This document shows, piece by piece, positions 9,101-16,270 of a stretch of 64,000 nt of DNA (the stretch's first letter is position 1; each line of letters opens with the position of its first letter). Under the pieces are notes generated by a model that saw nothing but the letters and a program-made list of their open reading frames with translations, did not search any database and was not told the origin of the DNA. The DNA is from Streptomyces sp. APSN-46.1 (lineage in GTDB: Bacteria; Actinomycetota; Actinomycetes; Streptomycetales; Streptomycetaceae), in contig NZ_JALGRF010000003.1 of assembly GCF_022815725.1 (NCBI RefSeq), forward strand, positions 186,001 to 250,000. Reading direction: 5' to 3'. The position numbers and the translations under genes were made by a program.

Positions 9101-9925
9101 ATGGAGCACAGAGGGCTGGACGCGTACGGGTACTTCGAGCGCGAGGGGTCCCTCGGCCGGGTGCGGGCCGAGTTCGCGGAGGTCGTCGCCGCCGCGCGCG
9201 GGCGGATCGGCGAGGCGTACGGGCAGCGGCTGCACAGCGCCTACCTCTACGGGTCCGTCCCGCGCGGCACGGCCCGGCCCGGGCGGTCCGACCTGGACCT
9301 GCTGCTCGCCCTGCACCACGAGCCCGCCGACGAGGACCGCGACACCGCCGAGGTGCTCGCGCGCGGGCTCGACGAGGACTTCCCGCAGATCGACGGCGTC
9401 GGGATCCTGCTGTACGGCAAGGACACCCTGCTGAGCGAGCAGGAACGTTTCGACCTCGGTTGGTTCCTCGCCTGCCTCTGCACCCCGCTGCTCGGAGCGG
9501 ACCTGGCCGAGCATCTGCCCCGGTACCGTCCGGACAGCCTGCTCGCCCGTGAGACCAACGGCGGGCTGGCCGACGTACTCCCCACCTGGCGGGCCCGCGC
9601 CGAGGCGGCCCGGACGCCCGCCGAGTACCGGAAGCTGAGCCGGCACTTCGCGCGGCACCTGGTGCGCACCGGGTTCACGCTGGTCATGCCCCGCTGGGGC
9701 GGCTGGACCAGCGATCTCGCCGAGTCGGCGGAGATCTTCAGCAGGTACTACCCCGAGCGCGCCGCGCAGATGCGGGCGGCTGCCGCCGTGGCGCTGGATC
9801 CCGTGGCGGACCCGGCCGTGCTGCGCGGGTTCACCGAGGACCTCGGACCGTGGCTCGCGAACGAGTACACGGCCCGGCACGGGGCCAAGGGCCTGCGGCG
9901 CGCGGCTCAGGGGGACGGTGCCTAG
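9101..9925 (+). CDS. Aminoglycoside-adenylyltransferase-like nucleotidyltransferase
   Basis: 274 residues. An NTP-transferase active-site signature is visible at about residues 49-68: LYGSVPRGTARPGRSDLDLLL, i.e. G-S followed by D-x-D. This is the fold used by aminoglycoside 3''/9-adenylyltransferases and kanamycin nucleotidyltransferase. A helical region follows, as in the DUF4111-type C-terminal domain. Start ATG 9101; a weak GGGGAAGG lies upstream. About 220 bp of GC-rich DNA without a gene separates it from the crp terminator. It overlaps the converging bL12-like gene by 4 bp. The substrate is unknown; resistance is possible but not shown. Confidence 0.75.
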   Translation: MEHRGLDAYGYFEREGSLGRVRAEFAEVVAAARGRIGEAYGQRLHSAYLYGSVPRGTARPGRSDLDLLLALHHEPADEDRDTAEVLARGLDEDFPQIDGVGILLYGKDTLLSEQERFDLGWFLACLCTPLLGADLAEHLPRYRPDSLLARETNGGLADVLPTWRARAEAARTPAEYRKLSRHFARHLVRTGFTLVMPRWGGWTSDLAESAEIFSRYYPERAAQMRAAAAVALDPVADPAVLRGFTEDLGPWLANEYTARHGAKGLRRAAQGDGA

Positions 9926-10221
9926 ACGGCGGTGGTGACGGACATGGCCTCGACCGCCTGCTTGGCCTCCCGGAGGTCCGCGCCCGTGACCCGGCGGTAG
10001 ACGCGCATGGCCTCCACGGTGCGGCCGTCGCGCACCAGGGTCCGCACCTCGTCCAGCCCGGCCGGCTCCGGCTCCTCGATGCCGAAGTGGTCCAGGACCA
10101 GGCCCAGCCGGTGTTCCAGGCGGTCCGCCCTGCGCTCCAGGGCCTTCATCCGCAGGGTCACCGTCGAGGTGATCCACGAGGCCGTGGCGATCAGGGCGAG
10201 CAGCAGGAACAGCGTGGTCAT
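9922..10221 (-). CDS. Small membrane protein with L7/L12 C-terminal-like domain
   Basis: 99 residues: one N-terminal transmembrane helix (TLFLLLALIATASWITSTV), a charged helical linker, and a C-terminal segment TGADLREAKQAVEAM that resembles the factor-binding end of ribosomal protein bL12 (KxVTGLGLKEAKDLVE in true L12). Such membrane-tethered L12-like proteins are common hypotheticals in actinobacteria. Its ATG overlaps the stop of the upstream MBL-fold gene by 4 bp, so it is the last member of a minus-strand operon NUDIX-MBL-this gene. Confidence 0.7.
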   Translation of the reverse strand: MTTLFLLLALIATASWITSTVTLRMKALERRADRLEHRLGLVLDHFGIEEPEPAGLDEVRTLVRDGRTVEAMRVYRRVTGADLREAKQAVEAMSVTTAV

Positions 10222-11063
10222 TCAGGTCCCCCCGGGATCAGTCCGTGATCTTCAAGGTACTCCAGCTGCGCCCGGACGGACCATTCCGCGGCGGGCCACA
10301 GGGAGCGGTCCACATCCGCGTAGACCTGGGCGACGACCGCCTCCGGGGTGGTGAATCCGTTCTCCACGGCCGTCTCGACCTGGGCGAGGCGGTGGGCGCG
10401 GTGGGCCAGGTAGTACTCGACGACGCCCTGGGCGTCGTCGAGGACCGGCCCGTGGCCGGGGAGGACGGTGTGCACGCCGTCGTCGACCGTGAGCGAGCGC
10501 AGCCGGCGCAGGGAGTCCAGGTAGTCGCCGAGGCGGCCGTCGGGGTGGGCGACGACCGTGGTCCCGCGGCCCAGGACGGTGTCCCCGGTCAGCACGGCGC
10601 GGTCGGCGGGCAGATGGAAGCAGAGCGAGTCGGAGGTGTGCCCGGGGGTCGGTACCACCCGCAGCTCCAGGCCGCCCGTCCGGATCACGTCCCCGGCGGC
10701 CAGCCCCTCGCCCCCGAGCCGCAGGGCCGGGTCCAGGGCGCGGACGTTGGTGCCGGTGAGCTCGGCGAAGCGGCCGGCGCCCTCGGCGTGGTCGGGGTGG
10801 CCGTGCGTGAGGAGGGTGAGGGCGATCCGCTTGCCCGCCCGCTCAGCGGTGGCGATGACCGCGCGCAGGTGTACGTCGTCCAGCGGGCCGGGGTCGATGA
10901 CGACGGCGAGGTCGGAGTCCGGCTCGGAGACGAGCCACGTGTTGGTGCCGTCCAGGGTCATGGCGGAGGCGTTGGGGGCCAGGATGTTGACCGCGCGGGC
11001 GGTCGCGGGCCCTGAGGTGACGATTCCGCGGGGCTGGCCGGGGAGGGCGGCGGCGTCGGTCAT
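10218..11063 (-). CDS. MBL-fold metallo-hydrolase
   Basis: 281 residues with the metallo-beta-lactamase-fold zinc motif HGHPDH (in LLTHGHPDHAEG), a second His in TPGHTSDSLCF, and Asp/His in LTGDTVLGRG and LPGHGPV. The C-terminal region resembles the winged-helix tail of LACTB2-like nucleases/hydrolases. Start ATG 11063 overlaps the upstream NUDIX stop (ATGA). Likely a hydrolase or nuclease of the glyoxalase II/LACTB2 group; substrate unknown. Confidence 0.88.
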   Translation of the reverse strand: MTDAAALPGQPRGIVTSGPATARAVNILAPNASAMTLDGTNTWLVSEPDSDLAVVIDPGPLDDVHLRAVIATAERAGKRIALTLLTHGHPDHAEGAGRFAELTGTNVRALDPALRLGGEGLAAGDVIRTGGLELRVVPTPGHTSDSLCFHLPADRAVLTGDTVLGRGTTVVAHPDGRLGDYLDSLRRLRSLTVDDGVHTVLPGHGPVLDDAQGVVEYYLAHRAHRLAQVETAVENGFTTPEAVVAQVYADVDRSLWPAAEWSVRAQLEYLEDHGLIPGGPE

Positions 11064-11974
11064 GCGGGGGCACCTCCGGGACGTCCGAGGCGGACGCGCT
11101 TGGTGAACTCGTCGTGGCCCGGCCAGCTGAGTACCACCTCGCCGCCCTCCAGGGCGGCCTGGGCGAGGACGGCGGTAAGGTCCTGGCCAACAGCTGCGGC
11201 GAGGGCGTCGGCGGCGCTCTCGTAGGGCTCCAGGGACCGCAGGGTGGAGATGGTGGGCGGCATCATCAGCAGCTCGCCCTTGTCGTAGCCGTCGGCCGCG
11301 TCCGCCGGGCGGATCCAGACGGTCCGGTCGGCCTCGGTCGAGGCGTTGCGGGTGCGCTGGCCCTCGGGGAGGGCGGCGACGAAGAACCAGGTGTCGTAGC
11401 GGCGCGGCTCGAACTCGGGGGTGATCCAGCGGGCCCAGGCGCCGAGCAGGTCGGAGCGCAGCAGGAGGCCGCGGCGGTCGAGGAACTCGGCGAACGACAG
11501 CTCGCGGGCCACGAGGGCCTGGCGGTCGGCCTCCCAGTCGTCGGCGGTGGTGTCGTCGACGACGGTGTCGGGGGTCTCCCCCGCGAGGAGTACGCCGGCC
11601 TCCTCGAAGGTCTCGCGGACGGCTCCGCAGACGATGGCCTGGGCGGTGCGGGGGTCGGTGCCGAGCCGGTCGGCCCAGTCCTGGAGGCTCGGGCCGGCCC
11701 AGCCGATGCGGTGGTCCTCGTCGCGGGGGTCCACCCCGCCGCCGGGATAGGCGTACGCGCCGCCGGCGAAGGCCATGGAGGCCCGGCGGCGGAGCATGTG
11801 CACGGCGGGGCCGTCGGGGGTGTCGCGGAGCAGCATCACCGTGGCGGCGCGTTTGGGCTCCACCGGGGTGAGGGAGCCGTCCGCGAGCGCGCGGATGCGG
11901 TCGGGCCACTCCGGGGGGTACCACTGGCCTCCGGCGGGGGGCTGGACCTGGGGCTGCTGCTGACCATTCGGCAT
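11060..11974 (-). CDS. NUDIX hydrolase
   Basis: 304 residues. The NUDIX box is split by an insertion: YAYPGGGVDPRDEDHRIGW then about 25 residues then CGAVRETFEEAGVLL, as in the NUDT19/peroxisomal CoA-pyrophosphatase-like group. The first 15 residues are Gln/Pro-rich (PNGQQQPQVQPP). First gene of the operon with the MBL-fold gene; the two overlap by 4 bp. A nucleoside-diphosphate-linked substrate, perhaps acyl-CoA, is inferred only from the family. Confidence 0.85.
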   Translation of the reverse strand: MPNGQQQPQVQPPAGGQWYPPEWPDRIRALADGSLTPVEPKRAATVMLLRDTPDGPAVHMLRRRASMAFAGGAYAYPGGGVDPRDEDHRIGWAGPSLQDWADRLGTDPRTAQAIVCGAVRETFEEAGVLLAGETPDTVVDDTTADDWEADRQALVARELSFAEFLDRRGLLLRSDLLGAWARWITPEFEPRRYDTWFFVAALPEGQRTRNASTEADRTVWIRPADAADGYDKGELLMMPPTISTLRSLEPYESAADALAAAVGQDLTAVLAQAALEGGEVVLSWPGHDEFTKRVRLGRPGGAPA

Positions 11975-12389
11975 GGCCGGATGCTACGGCCATGCGGCCC
12001 GATGTTCGAGAGCACCCGGGCCCGACTCTGCCGCGGGCCGGACTCCACCCGGCCTCCTGGGGCTCCGCCCCGGACCCTCCCCCAGACTCCGTCCGGGGGT
12101 ACCCCCACGCCTCAATCGCCGGCGGGGCTGGATTTTGGCCGATGCCGTCCGGAAGGCACAACCTCGGGGCTCCGGGGCAGAACCCGGCAGCGGGCGCCGC
12201 ACCCGGGGCCCGTTCGGCCCCCGGCGGAGGAGTCTCCCCCAGCTACCTGCCCCAGACTCCGTCCAGGGGGGACCCCCAGGCCGAGCGCTGCGAGGGGCGC
12301 CGCAGCGGCGCCGGCGGGTCGACGGACGGAGTCCGGCGCAGCGCGCCGAAGCCCGGGAGGCCCGCCAGGGCCGAGCGGTGCGAGGTGCG
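11975..12389. repeat. Intergenic region with Streptomyces-type GC-rich repeats
   Basis: A 415-bp stretch with no supported gene. It contains two near-identical copies of a CCCCAGACTCCGTCC-GGGGG-ACCCCCA motif (12079-12107 and 12250-12278). It also has the GGGGCTCCGCCCCGG hairpin and the CGCCTCAATCGCCGGCGGGGCTGGATTTT stretch. Such motifs are dispersed at many intergenic sites in Streptomyces genomes and may act as REP-like elements or terminators. Confidence 0.6.
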
Positions 12390-12860
12390 TCAGGAAGAGG
12401 AGACCAGTTCGACCTGGATCTCGATCTCGACCGGGGCGTCCAGCGGGAGGACCGCCACGCCGACGGCGCTGCGGGCGTGGACGCCCTTGTCGCCGAGGAC
12501 CGCGCCCAGCAGCTCGCTCGCACCGTTCAGCACGCCGGGCTGGCCGGTGAAGTCGGGCGCCGAGGCGACGAAACCGACGACCTTCACGACACGCTGGATC
12601 TTGTCCAGGTCGCCCACGACCGACTTCACGGCGGCCAGCGCGTTCAGCGCGCAGATCGCCGCCAGCTCCTTGGCCTGCTCCGCCGAGACCTCCGCGCCCA
12701 CCTTGCCGGTGACCGGCATGCTGCCCTTGACCATCGGCAGCTGGCCCGCGGTGAACACGTACGAGCCCGACCGCACGGCCGGCTGGTACGCGGCGAGCGG
12801 AGGAACAACCTCCGGCAGCTTCTTGCCGAGTTCGGCCAGCTTCGCCTCTACGGCGCTCAT
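12390..12860 (-). CDS. RidA family protein (enamine/imine deaminase-like)
   Basis: 156-residue YjgF/YER057c/UK114 homologue of the longer actinobacterial type. The C-terminal signature HARSAVGVAVLPLDAPVEIE carries the arginine that in RidA binds the substrate carboxylate. Typical RidA proteins are trimers of about 130 residues that hydrolyse reactive 2-aminoacrylate. Whether this subgroup deaminates imines cannot be told. Its start overlaps the DUF4177-like gene's stop by 4 bp, indicating one transcript. Confidence 0.88.
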   Translation of the reverse strand: MSAVEAKLAELGKKLPEVVPPLAAYQPAVRSGSYVFTAGQLPMVKGSMPVTGKVGAEVSAEQAKELAAICALNALAAVKSVVGDLDKIQRVVKVVGFVASAPDFTGQPGVLNGASELLGAVLGDKGVHARSAVGVAVLPLDAPVEIEIQVELVSSS

Positions 12861-13015
12861 ACCTTCTCCCGCTTGAAGTAGGCGACGAGCTGCTCCGGGT
12901 TCGGGCCGGGCACGACCTGGACGAGCTCCCAGCCCTGATCGCCCCAGGTGTTCAGGATCTGCTGGGTGGCGTGGATCAGCAGCGGGGCCGTCGCGTATTC
13001 GAACTTCTTAGACAT
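12857..13015 (-). CDS. DUF4177-like small protein
   Basis: 52 residues starting at ATG 13015 (SKKFEYATAPLL...). The FEY start, GWELV centre and FKRE end fit the DUF4177 pattern. In-frame codons upstream would add an implausible Ala-rich head. It is upstream of ridA in the same transcript (4-bp overlap) and divergent from the ArsA pair. Function unknown. Confidence 0.75.
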   Translation of the reverse strand: MSKKFEYATAPLLIHATQQILNTWGDQGWELVQVVPGPNPEQLVAYFKREKV

Positions 13016-13071
13016 GGGAGCGAGGGTAGCCGCCGCGAGCCCGCGCAATGCCACCCGGCACCATCGGTGTC

Positions 13072-14106
13072 GTGACGAAGGAATTAGGCTCGGGCGCTGT
13101 GAGCAGGCTCCAGGTGGTCAGCGGCAAGGGCGGCACCGGCAAGACCACGGTCGCCGCGGCACTCGCGCTCGCCCTCGCGCGCGAGGGCGGGCGGACTCTT
13201 CTCGTGGAGGTCGAGGGCAGGCAGGGGATCGCGCAGCTGTTCGGCGCGGAGACGCTCCCGTACGAGGAGCGCAAGATCGCCGTCGCGCCCGGCGGCACGA
13301 ACGGCTCCGGGGGCGGCTCCGGCGGCGAGGTGTACGCACTCGCCATCGACGCCGAACGGGCGCTCCTCGACTACCTCCAGATGTTCTACAAACTCGGCTC
13401 GGCGGGCCGCGCGCTCAAGAAGCTCGGCGCGATCGACTTCGCGACGACCATCGCGCCCGGGCTGCGGGACGTCCTGCTGACGGGCAAGGCCTGCGAGGCG
13501 GTCCGGCGCAAGGACAAGGCCGGCAAGTTCGTCTACGACCACGTGATCATGGACGCTCCGCCGACCGGGCGGATCACCCGCTTCCTGAACGTGAACGACG
13601 AGGTGGCCGGGCTGGCCCGGTTCGGGCCCATCCACAACCAGGCGCAGGCCGTCATGAAGGTGCTCAAGTCCCCGGAGACGGCCGTCCACCTGGTCACGCT
13701 GCTGGAGGAGATGCCCGTACAGGAAACCGCCGACGGGATCGACGAGCTGCGCCGGGCCGGGCTTCCGGTCGGCCAGGTGATCGTCAACATGGTCCGCCCG
13801 CACCACCTGGACGAGGGAGCCCTGCGCGCGGCGGCCGGCGAGCGCCGCGCCGACGTCGCCAAGGCGCTCTCCCGGGCGGGGCTCGGCGGCGCCCGGCGCG
13901 GGGGGCTGGCGCAGCGGCTGGTGGACCCGCTGATCGCGCAGGCCGCCGAGCACGCGAGCAGGGTGGAGCTGGAGCGCGCGCAGCGCACCGTACTGGAGGG
14001 GCTGGACGTGCCGACGTACGAACTCCCGCTGCTCGGCGCGGGGATGGATCTGGCCGGGCTGTACGAGCTGGCGACGGAACTCCGGAAGCAGGCGGGGGAC
14101 GCATGA
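13072..14106 (+). CDS. ArsA/Get3-like ATPase, first paralogue
   Basis: P-loop NTPase of the ArsA/GET3 group with deviant Walker A GKGGTGKTT (residues about 19-27), switch region and IMDAPPTGR. About 344 residues from GTG 13072. A GTG at 13099 giving SRLQVVSGKGG is an equally reasonable start, and neither has a strong ribosome site. It lacks the Cys triad of true arsenite ATPases, so arsenic export is not supported. The gene overlaps its paralogue by 4 bp. In Streptomyces the pair sits beside wblA. A role in membrane-protein handling or as a MinD-like switch is inference. Confidence 0.85.
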   Translation: MTKELGSGAVSRLQVVSGKGGTGKTTVAAALALALAREGGRTLLVEVEGRQGIAQLFGAETLPYEERKIAVAPGGTNGSGGGSGGEVYALAIDAERALLDYLQMFYKLGSAGRALKKLGAIDFATTIAPGLRDVLLTGKACEAVRRKDKAGKFVYDHVIMDAPPTGRITRFLNVNDEVAGLARFGPIHNQAQAVMKVLKSPETAVHLVTLLEEMPVQETADGIDELRRAGLPVGQVIVNMVRPHHLDEGALRAAAGERRADVAKALSRAGLGGARRGGLAQRLVDPLIAQAAEHASRVELERAQRTVLEGLDVPTYELPLLGAGMDLAGLYELATELRKQAGDA

Positions 14107-15461
14107 CGGAGCGGCGGATGACGGCGGGCGACACGGCCGGCGGCGGGTTGGACACTCCGCCCCGGCTGGAGGTCGATGGGCTGCTGGACGACCCGGAGAC
14201 CCGGATCATCGTGTGCTGCGGCGCGGGCGGGGTCGGCAAGACCACCACCGCCGCGGCCCTGGGCGTACGGGCGGCGGAGCGCGGGCGCAAGGCGGTGGTG
14301 CTCACCATCGACCCGGCGCGCAGGCTGGCCCAGTCGATGGGGATCGACTCGCTGGACAACACGCCCCGCAAGGTCACCGGCGTCGGCGTCGGAGAGGGCG
14401 ACGGGGTCGGCCGGGTCGGCGAGGGCGGCGAACTGCACGCCATGATGCTGGACATGAAACGGACCTTCGACGAGATCGTCGAGGGCCACACGGACGGCGA
14501 GCGGGCCGCGGCGATCCTGGCCAACCCCTTCTACCAGTCCCTGTCCGCCGGCTTCGCCGGTACGCAGGAGTACATGGCGATGGAGAAGCTCGGGCAGTTG
14601 CGGGCCCGGGACGACTGGGACCTGATCATCGTGGACACCCCGCCGAGCCGGTCCGCGCTGGACTTCCTGGACGCGCCGAAGCGCCTCGGGTCCTTCCTGG
14701 ACGGGAAGTTCATCAGGGTGCTGATGGCCCCGGCGAAGGTGGGCGGCCGGGCGGGAATGAAGTTCCTCAACGTCGGCATGTCGTTGATGACCGGGACCCT
14801 GAGCAAGCTGATGGGCGCCTCGCTGCTGAAGGACGTACAGACCTTCGTGGCCGCGATGGACACCATGTTCGGCGGATTCCGCACGCGCGCGGACGCGACC
14901 TTCCGACTGCTCCAGGCCCCCGGTACGGCCTTCCTCGTGGTGGCGGCGCCCGAGCCGGACGCCCTGCGCGAGGCGGCGTACTTCGTCGAGCGGCTGGCCG
15001 CGGAGCGGATGCCGCTGGCCGGGCTCGTACTGAACCGCGTACACGGCAGCGATGCCCACCAGCTGTCCGCGGAACGGGCGTTGGCGGCCGCGGAGAATCT
15101 TGAGGAACGCGGCATTGTCGATCAGGAGTCCGGGAAAGCTGGACTTCGTGACTCGGCCGCGAAAGCCACGCACGAGTACACGGAGACTCCCGACACGGAC
15201 GCCGAGACCGACACCGTTGACAGCGACCCCGACACCGACACCGATGCCGACGTGGACGAGATCACGGCAGGACTGCTGCGCCTGCACGCCGAACGGATGC
15301 AGGTGATCGCACGCGAACAGCGCACACGCGATCGTTTCACCTCGCTGCACCCCGAGGTGGCGGTGGCCGAGGTGGCCGCCCTGCCCGGCGATGTGCACGA
15401 CCTCGCCGGGCTGCGGGCCATCGGAGAGCGACTCGCGGCCGGGGTTCCGGCCGGAGCGTAG
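14103..15461 (+). CDS. ArsA/Get3-like ATPase, second paralogue
   Basis: 452 residues, starting at ATG 14103 inside the stop region of the first paralogue. Walker A is CGAGGVGKTTTAAALG (about residues 39-54) and VDTPPSRSALDF is the switch II/Walker B region. Unlike the first copy it has an acidic Asp/Thr-rich linker (about residues 360-385) before the C-terminal helix, and a KxxGGRAGMKFLNVGMSLMTGTLSKL central region that could be membrane-interacting. The two ATPases are probably partners, given the conserved tandem overlap. The gene ends 72 bp before the converging wblA. Confidence 0.85.
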   Translation: MTERRMTAGDTAGGGLDTPPRLEVDGLLDDPETRIIVCCGAGGVGKTTTAAALGVRAAERGRKAVVLTIDPARRLAQSMGIDSLDNTPRKVTGVGVGEGDGVGRVGEGGELHAMMLDMKRTFDEIVEGHTDGERAAAILANPFYQSLSAGFAGTQEYMAMEKLGQLRARDDWDLIIVDTPPSRSALDFLDAPKRLGSFLDGKFIRVLMAPAKVGGRAGMKFLNVGMSLMTGTLSKLMGASLLKDVQTFVAAMDTMFGGFRTRADATFRLLQAPGTAFLVVAAPEPDALREAAYFVERLAAERMPLAGLVLNRVHGSDAHQLSAERALAAAENLEERGIVDQESGKAGLRDSAAKATHEYTETPDTDAETDTVDSDPDTDTDADVDEITAGLLRLHAERMQVIAREQRTRDRFTSLHPEVAVAEVAALPGDVHDLAGLRAIGERLAAGVPAGA

Positions 15462-15533
15462 GCGTTCGTACCCACGCCCCACGCCCCACGAAGCGGGGGC
15501 GGGCGTCCGTACGCGGGACGGCGCGGGTGTGGT

Positions 15534-15884
15534 CTACCCGGCTGCCGCGTACGTCTCGTACGGAACGTCAACCTCCGCATCGACATCCACGGTGAGGATG
15601 CCTGTACTGCGCTCGTATTCCGTGCGTGCGGTTTCGAGCAGCCGTCGCCACGAGGTGACGGTGGGACGCCGGCGCAGCAGCGCCCGTCGTTCCCGCTCGG
15701 TCATACCACCCCACACGCCGAACTCGACACGATTGTCGAGCGCGTCGGCCAGGCACTCGGTCCGCACCGGACATCCGGTACACACCGCCTTGGCCCTGTT
15801 CTGTGCCGCTCCTTGAACGAACAGTTCATCCGGATCGGTAGTGCGGCAGGCTGCCTGCGCACTCCAGTCGGTAACCCAGCCCAT
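15534..15884 (-). CDS. wblA: WhiB-family iron-sulfur regulator, WblA type
   Basis: WhiB-like protein with four cluster-binding cysteines: QAAC, then CTGC (C-X2-C) and TEC five residues later, followed by the GVWGG turn and a basic RRALLRRRP segment. Start set at ATG 15884 (MGWVTDWSAQAAC), giving 116 residues, close to the S. coelicolor WblA length. A second ATG 57 bp upstream would add a Pro-rich head. The position between an ArsA-like pair and a class A PBP is the wblA context as I recall it (SCO3579). WblA binds a nitric-oxide/oxygen-sensitive [4Fe-4S] cluster, promotes sporulation and generally represses antibiotic clusters. Confidence 0.88.
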   Translation of the reverse strand: MGWVTDWSAQAACRTTDPDELFVQGAAQNRAKAVCTGCPVRTECLADALDNRVEFGVWGGMTERERRALLRRRPTVTSWRRLLETARTEYERSTGILTVDVDAEVDVPYETYAAAG

Positions 15885-16270
15885 CCCGGCGCCGTCCTCT
15901 CCCGAATCGAGGCTCCCCCACGGCGGTAGCGGCATATTCACCGCTGCCAGTTGAGGACGTTACGGAAGGCGGGCACAGTGCAACACCCCCGACGGGCCCA
16001 ATCTTGAATGGTCCGAACGGACTATGGGTAAGCGGCAGATCACCCGACGGAGTGATCGGACGACATGCCCGACCATTCCGGCAATTCGGGTGGAATCGGC
16101 GGCGGACCATCAGAGTGAGGGGCGTGATTCGGACATCAGTCCACCCCATTCGGGAAGGGTGAAAATCAAGCCGAAGGGTTGATGTCGCACCACACTGCTG
16201 TGACAGTTGGGGTCAGCTTAGGCCAAGGCATTCTCGTGTGTCCGGCGAATGAGAACGTAGGCTGCCCCCT
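15885..16270. promoter_or_regulatory. Divergent wblA / PBP control region
   Basis: About 385 bp, less GC-rich than its surroundings, between two divergent genes. It must carry both promoters. A TGAC-N7-GTCA dyad lies at 16201-16215. BldD is reported to bind upstream of wblA in S. coelicolor, but I cannot show that this dyad is the site. No open frame looks coding. Confidence 0.45.

Noticed and set aside
10218..12161. Continuous minus-strand frame of 647 codons covering the MBL gene and upstream DNA
   Set aside because: Only the part from ATG 11063 encodes the MBL fold; the rest is the wrong frame of the NUDIX gene.
13072..15461. Arsenic resistance operon
   Set aside because: The ArsA-like proteins lack the arsenite-binding cysteines and there is no arsB, arsC or arsR.
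13533..15482. Minus-strand frame of 649 codons opposite the ArsA pair
   Set aside because: Arg/Gly/Pro-rich shadow translation; the plus strand carries clear P-loop ATPases.
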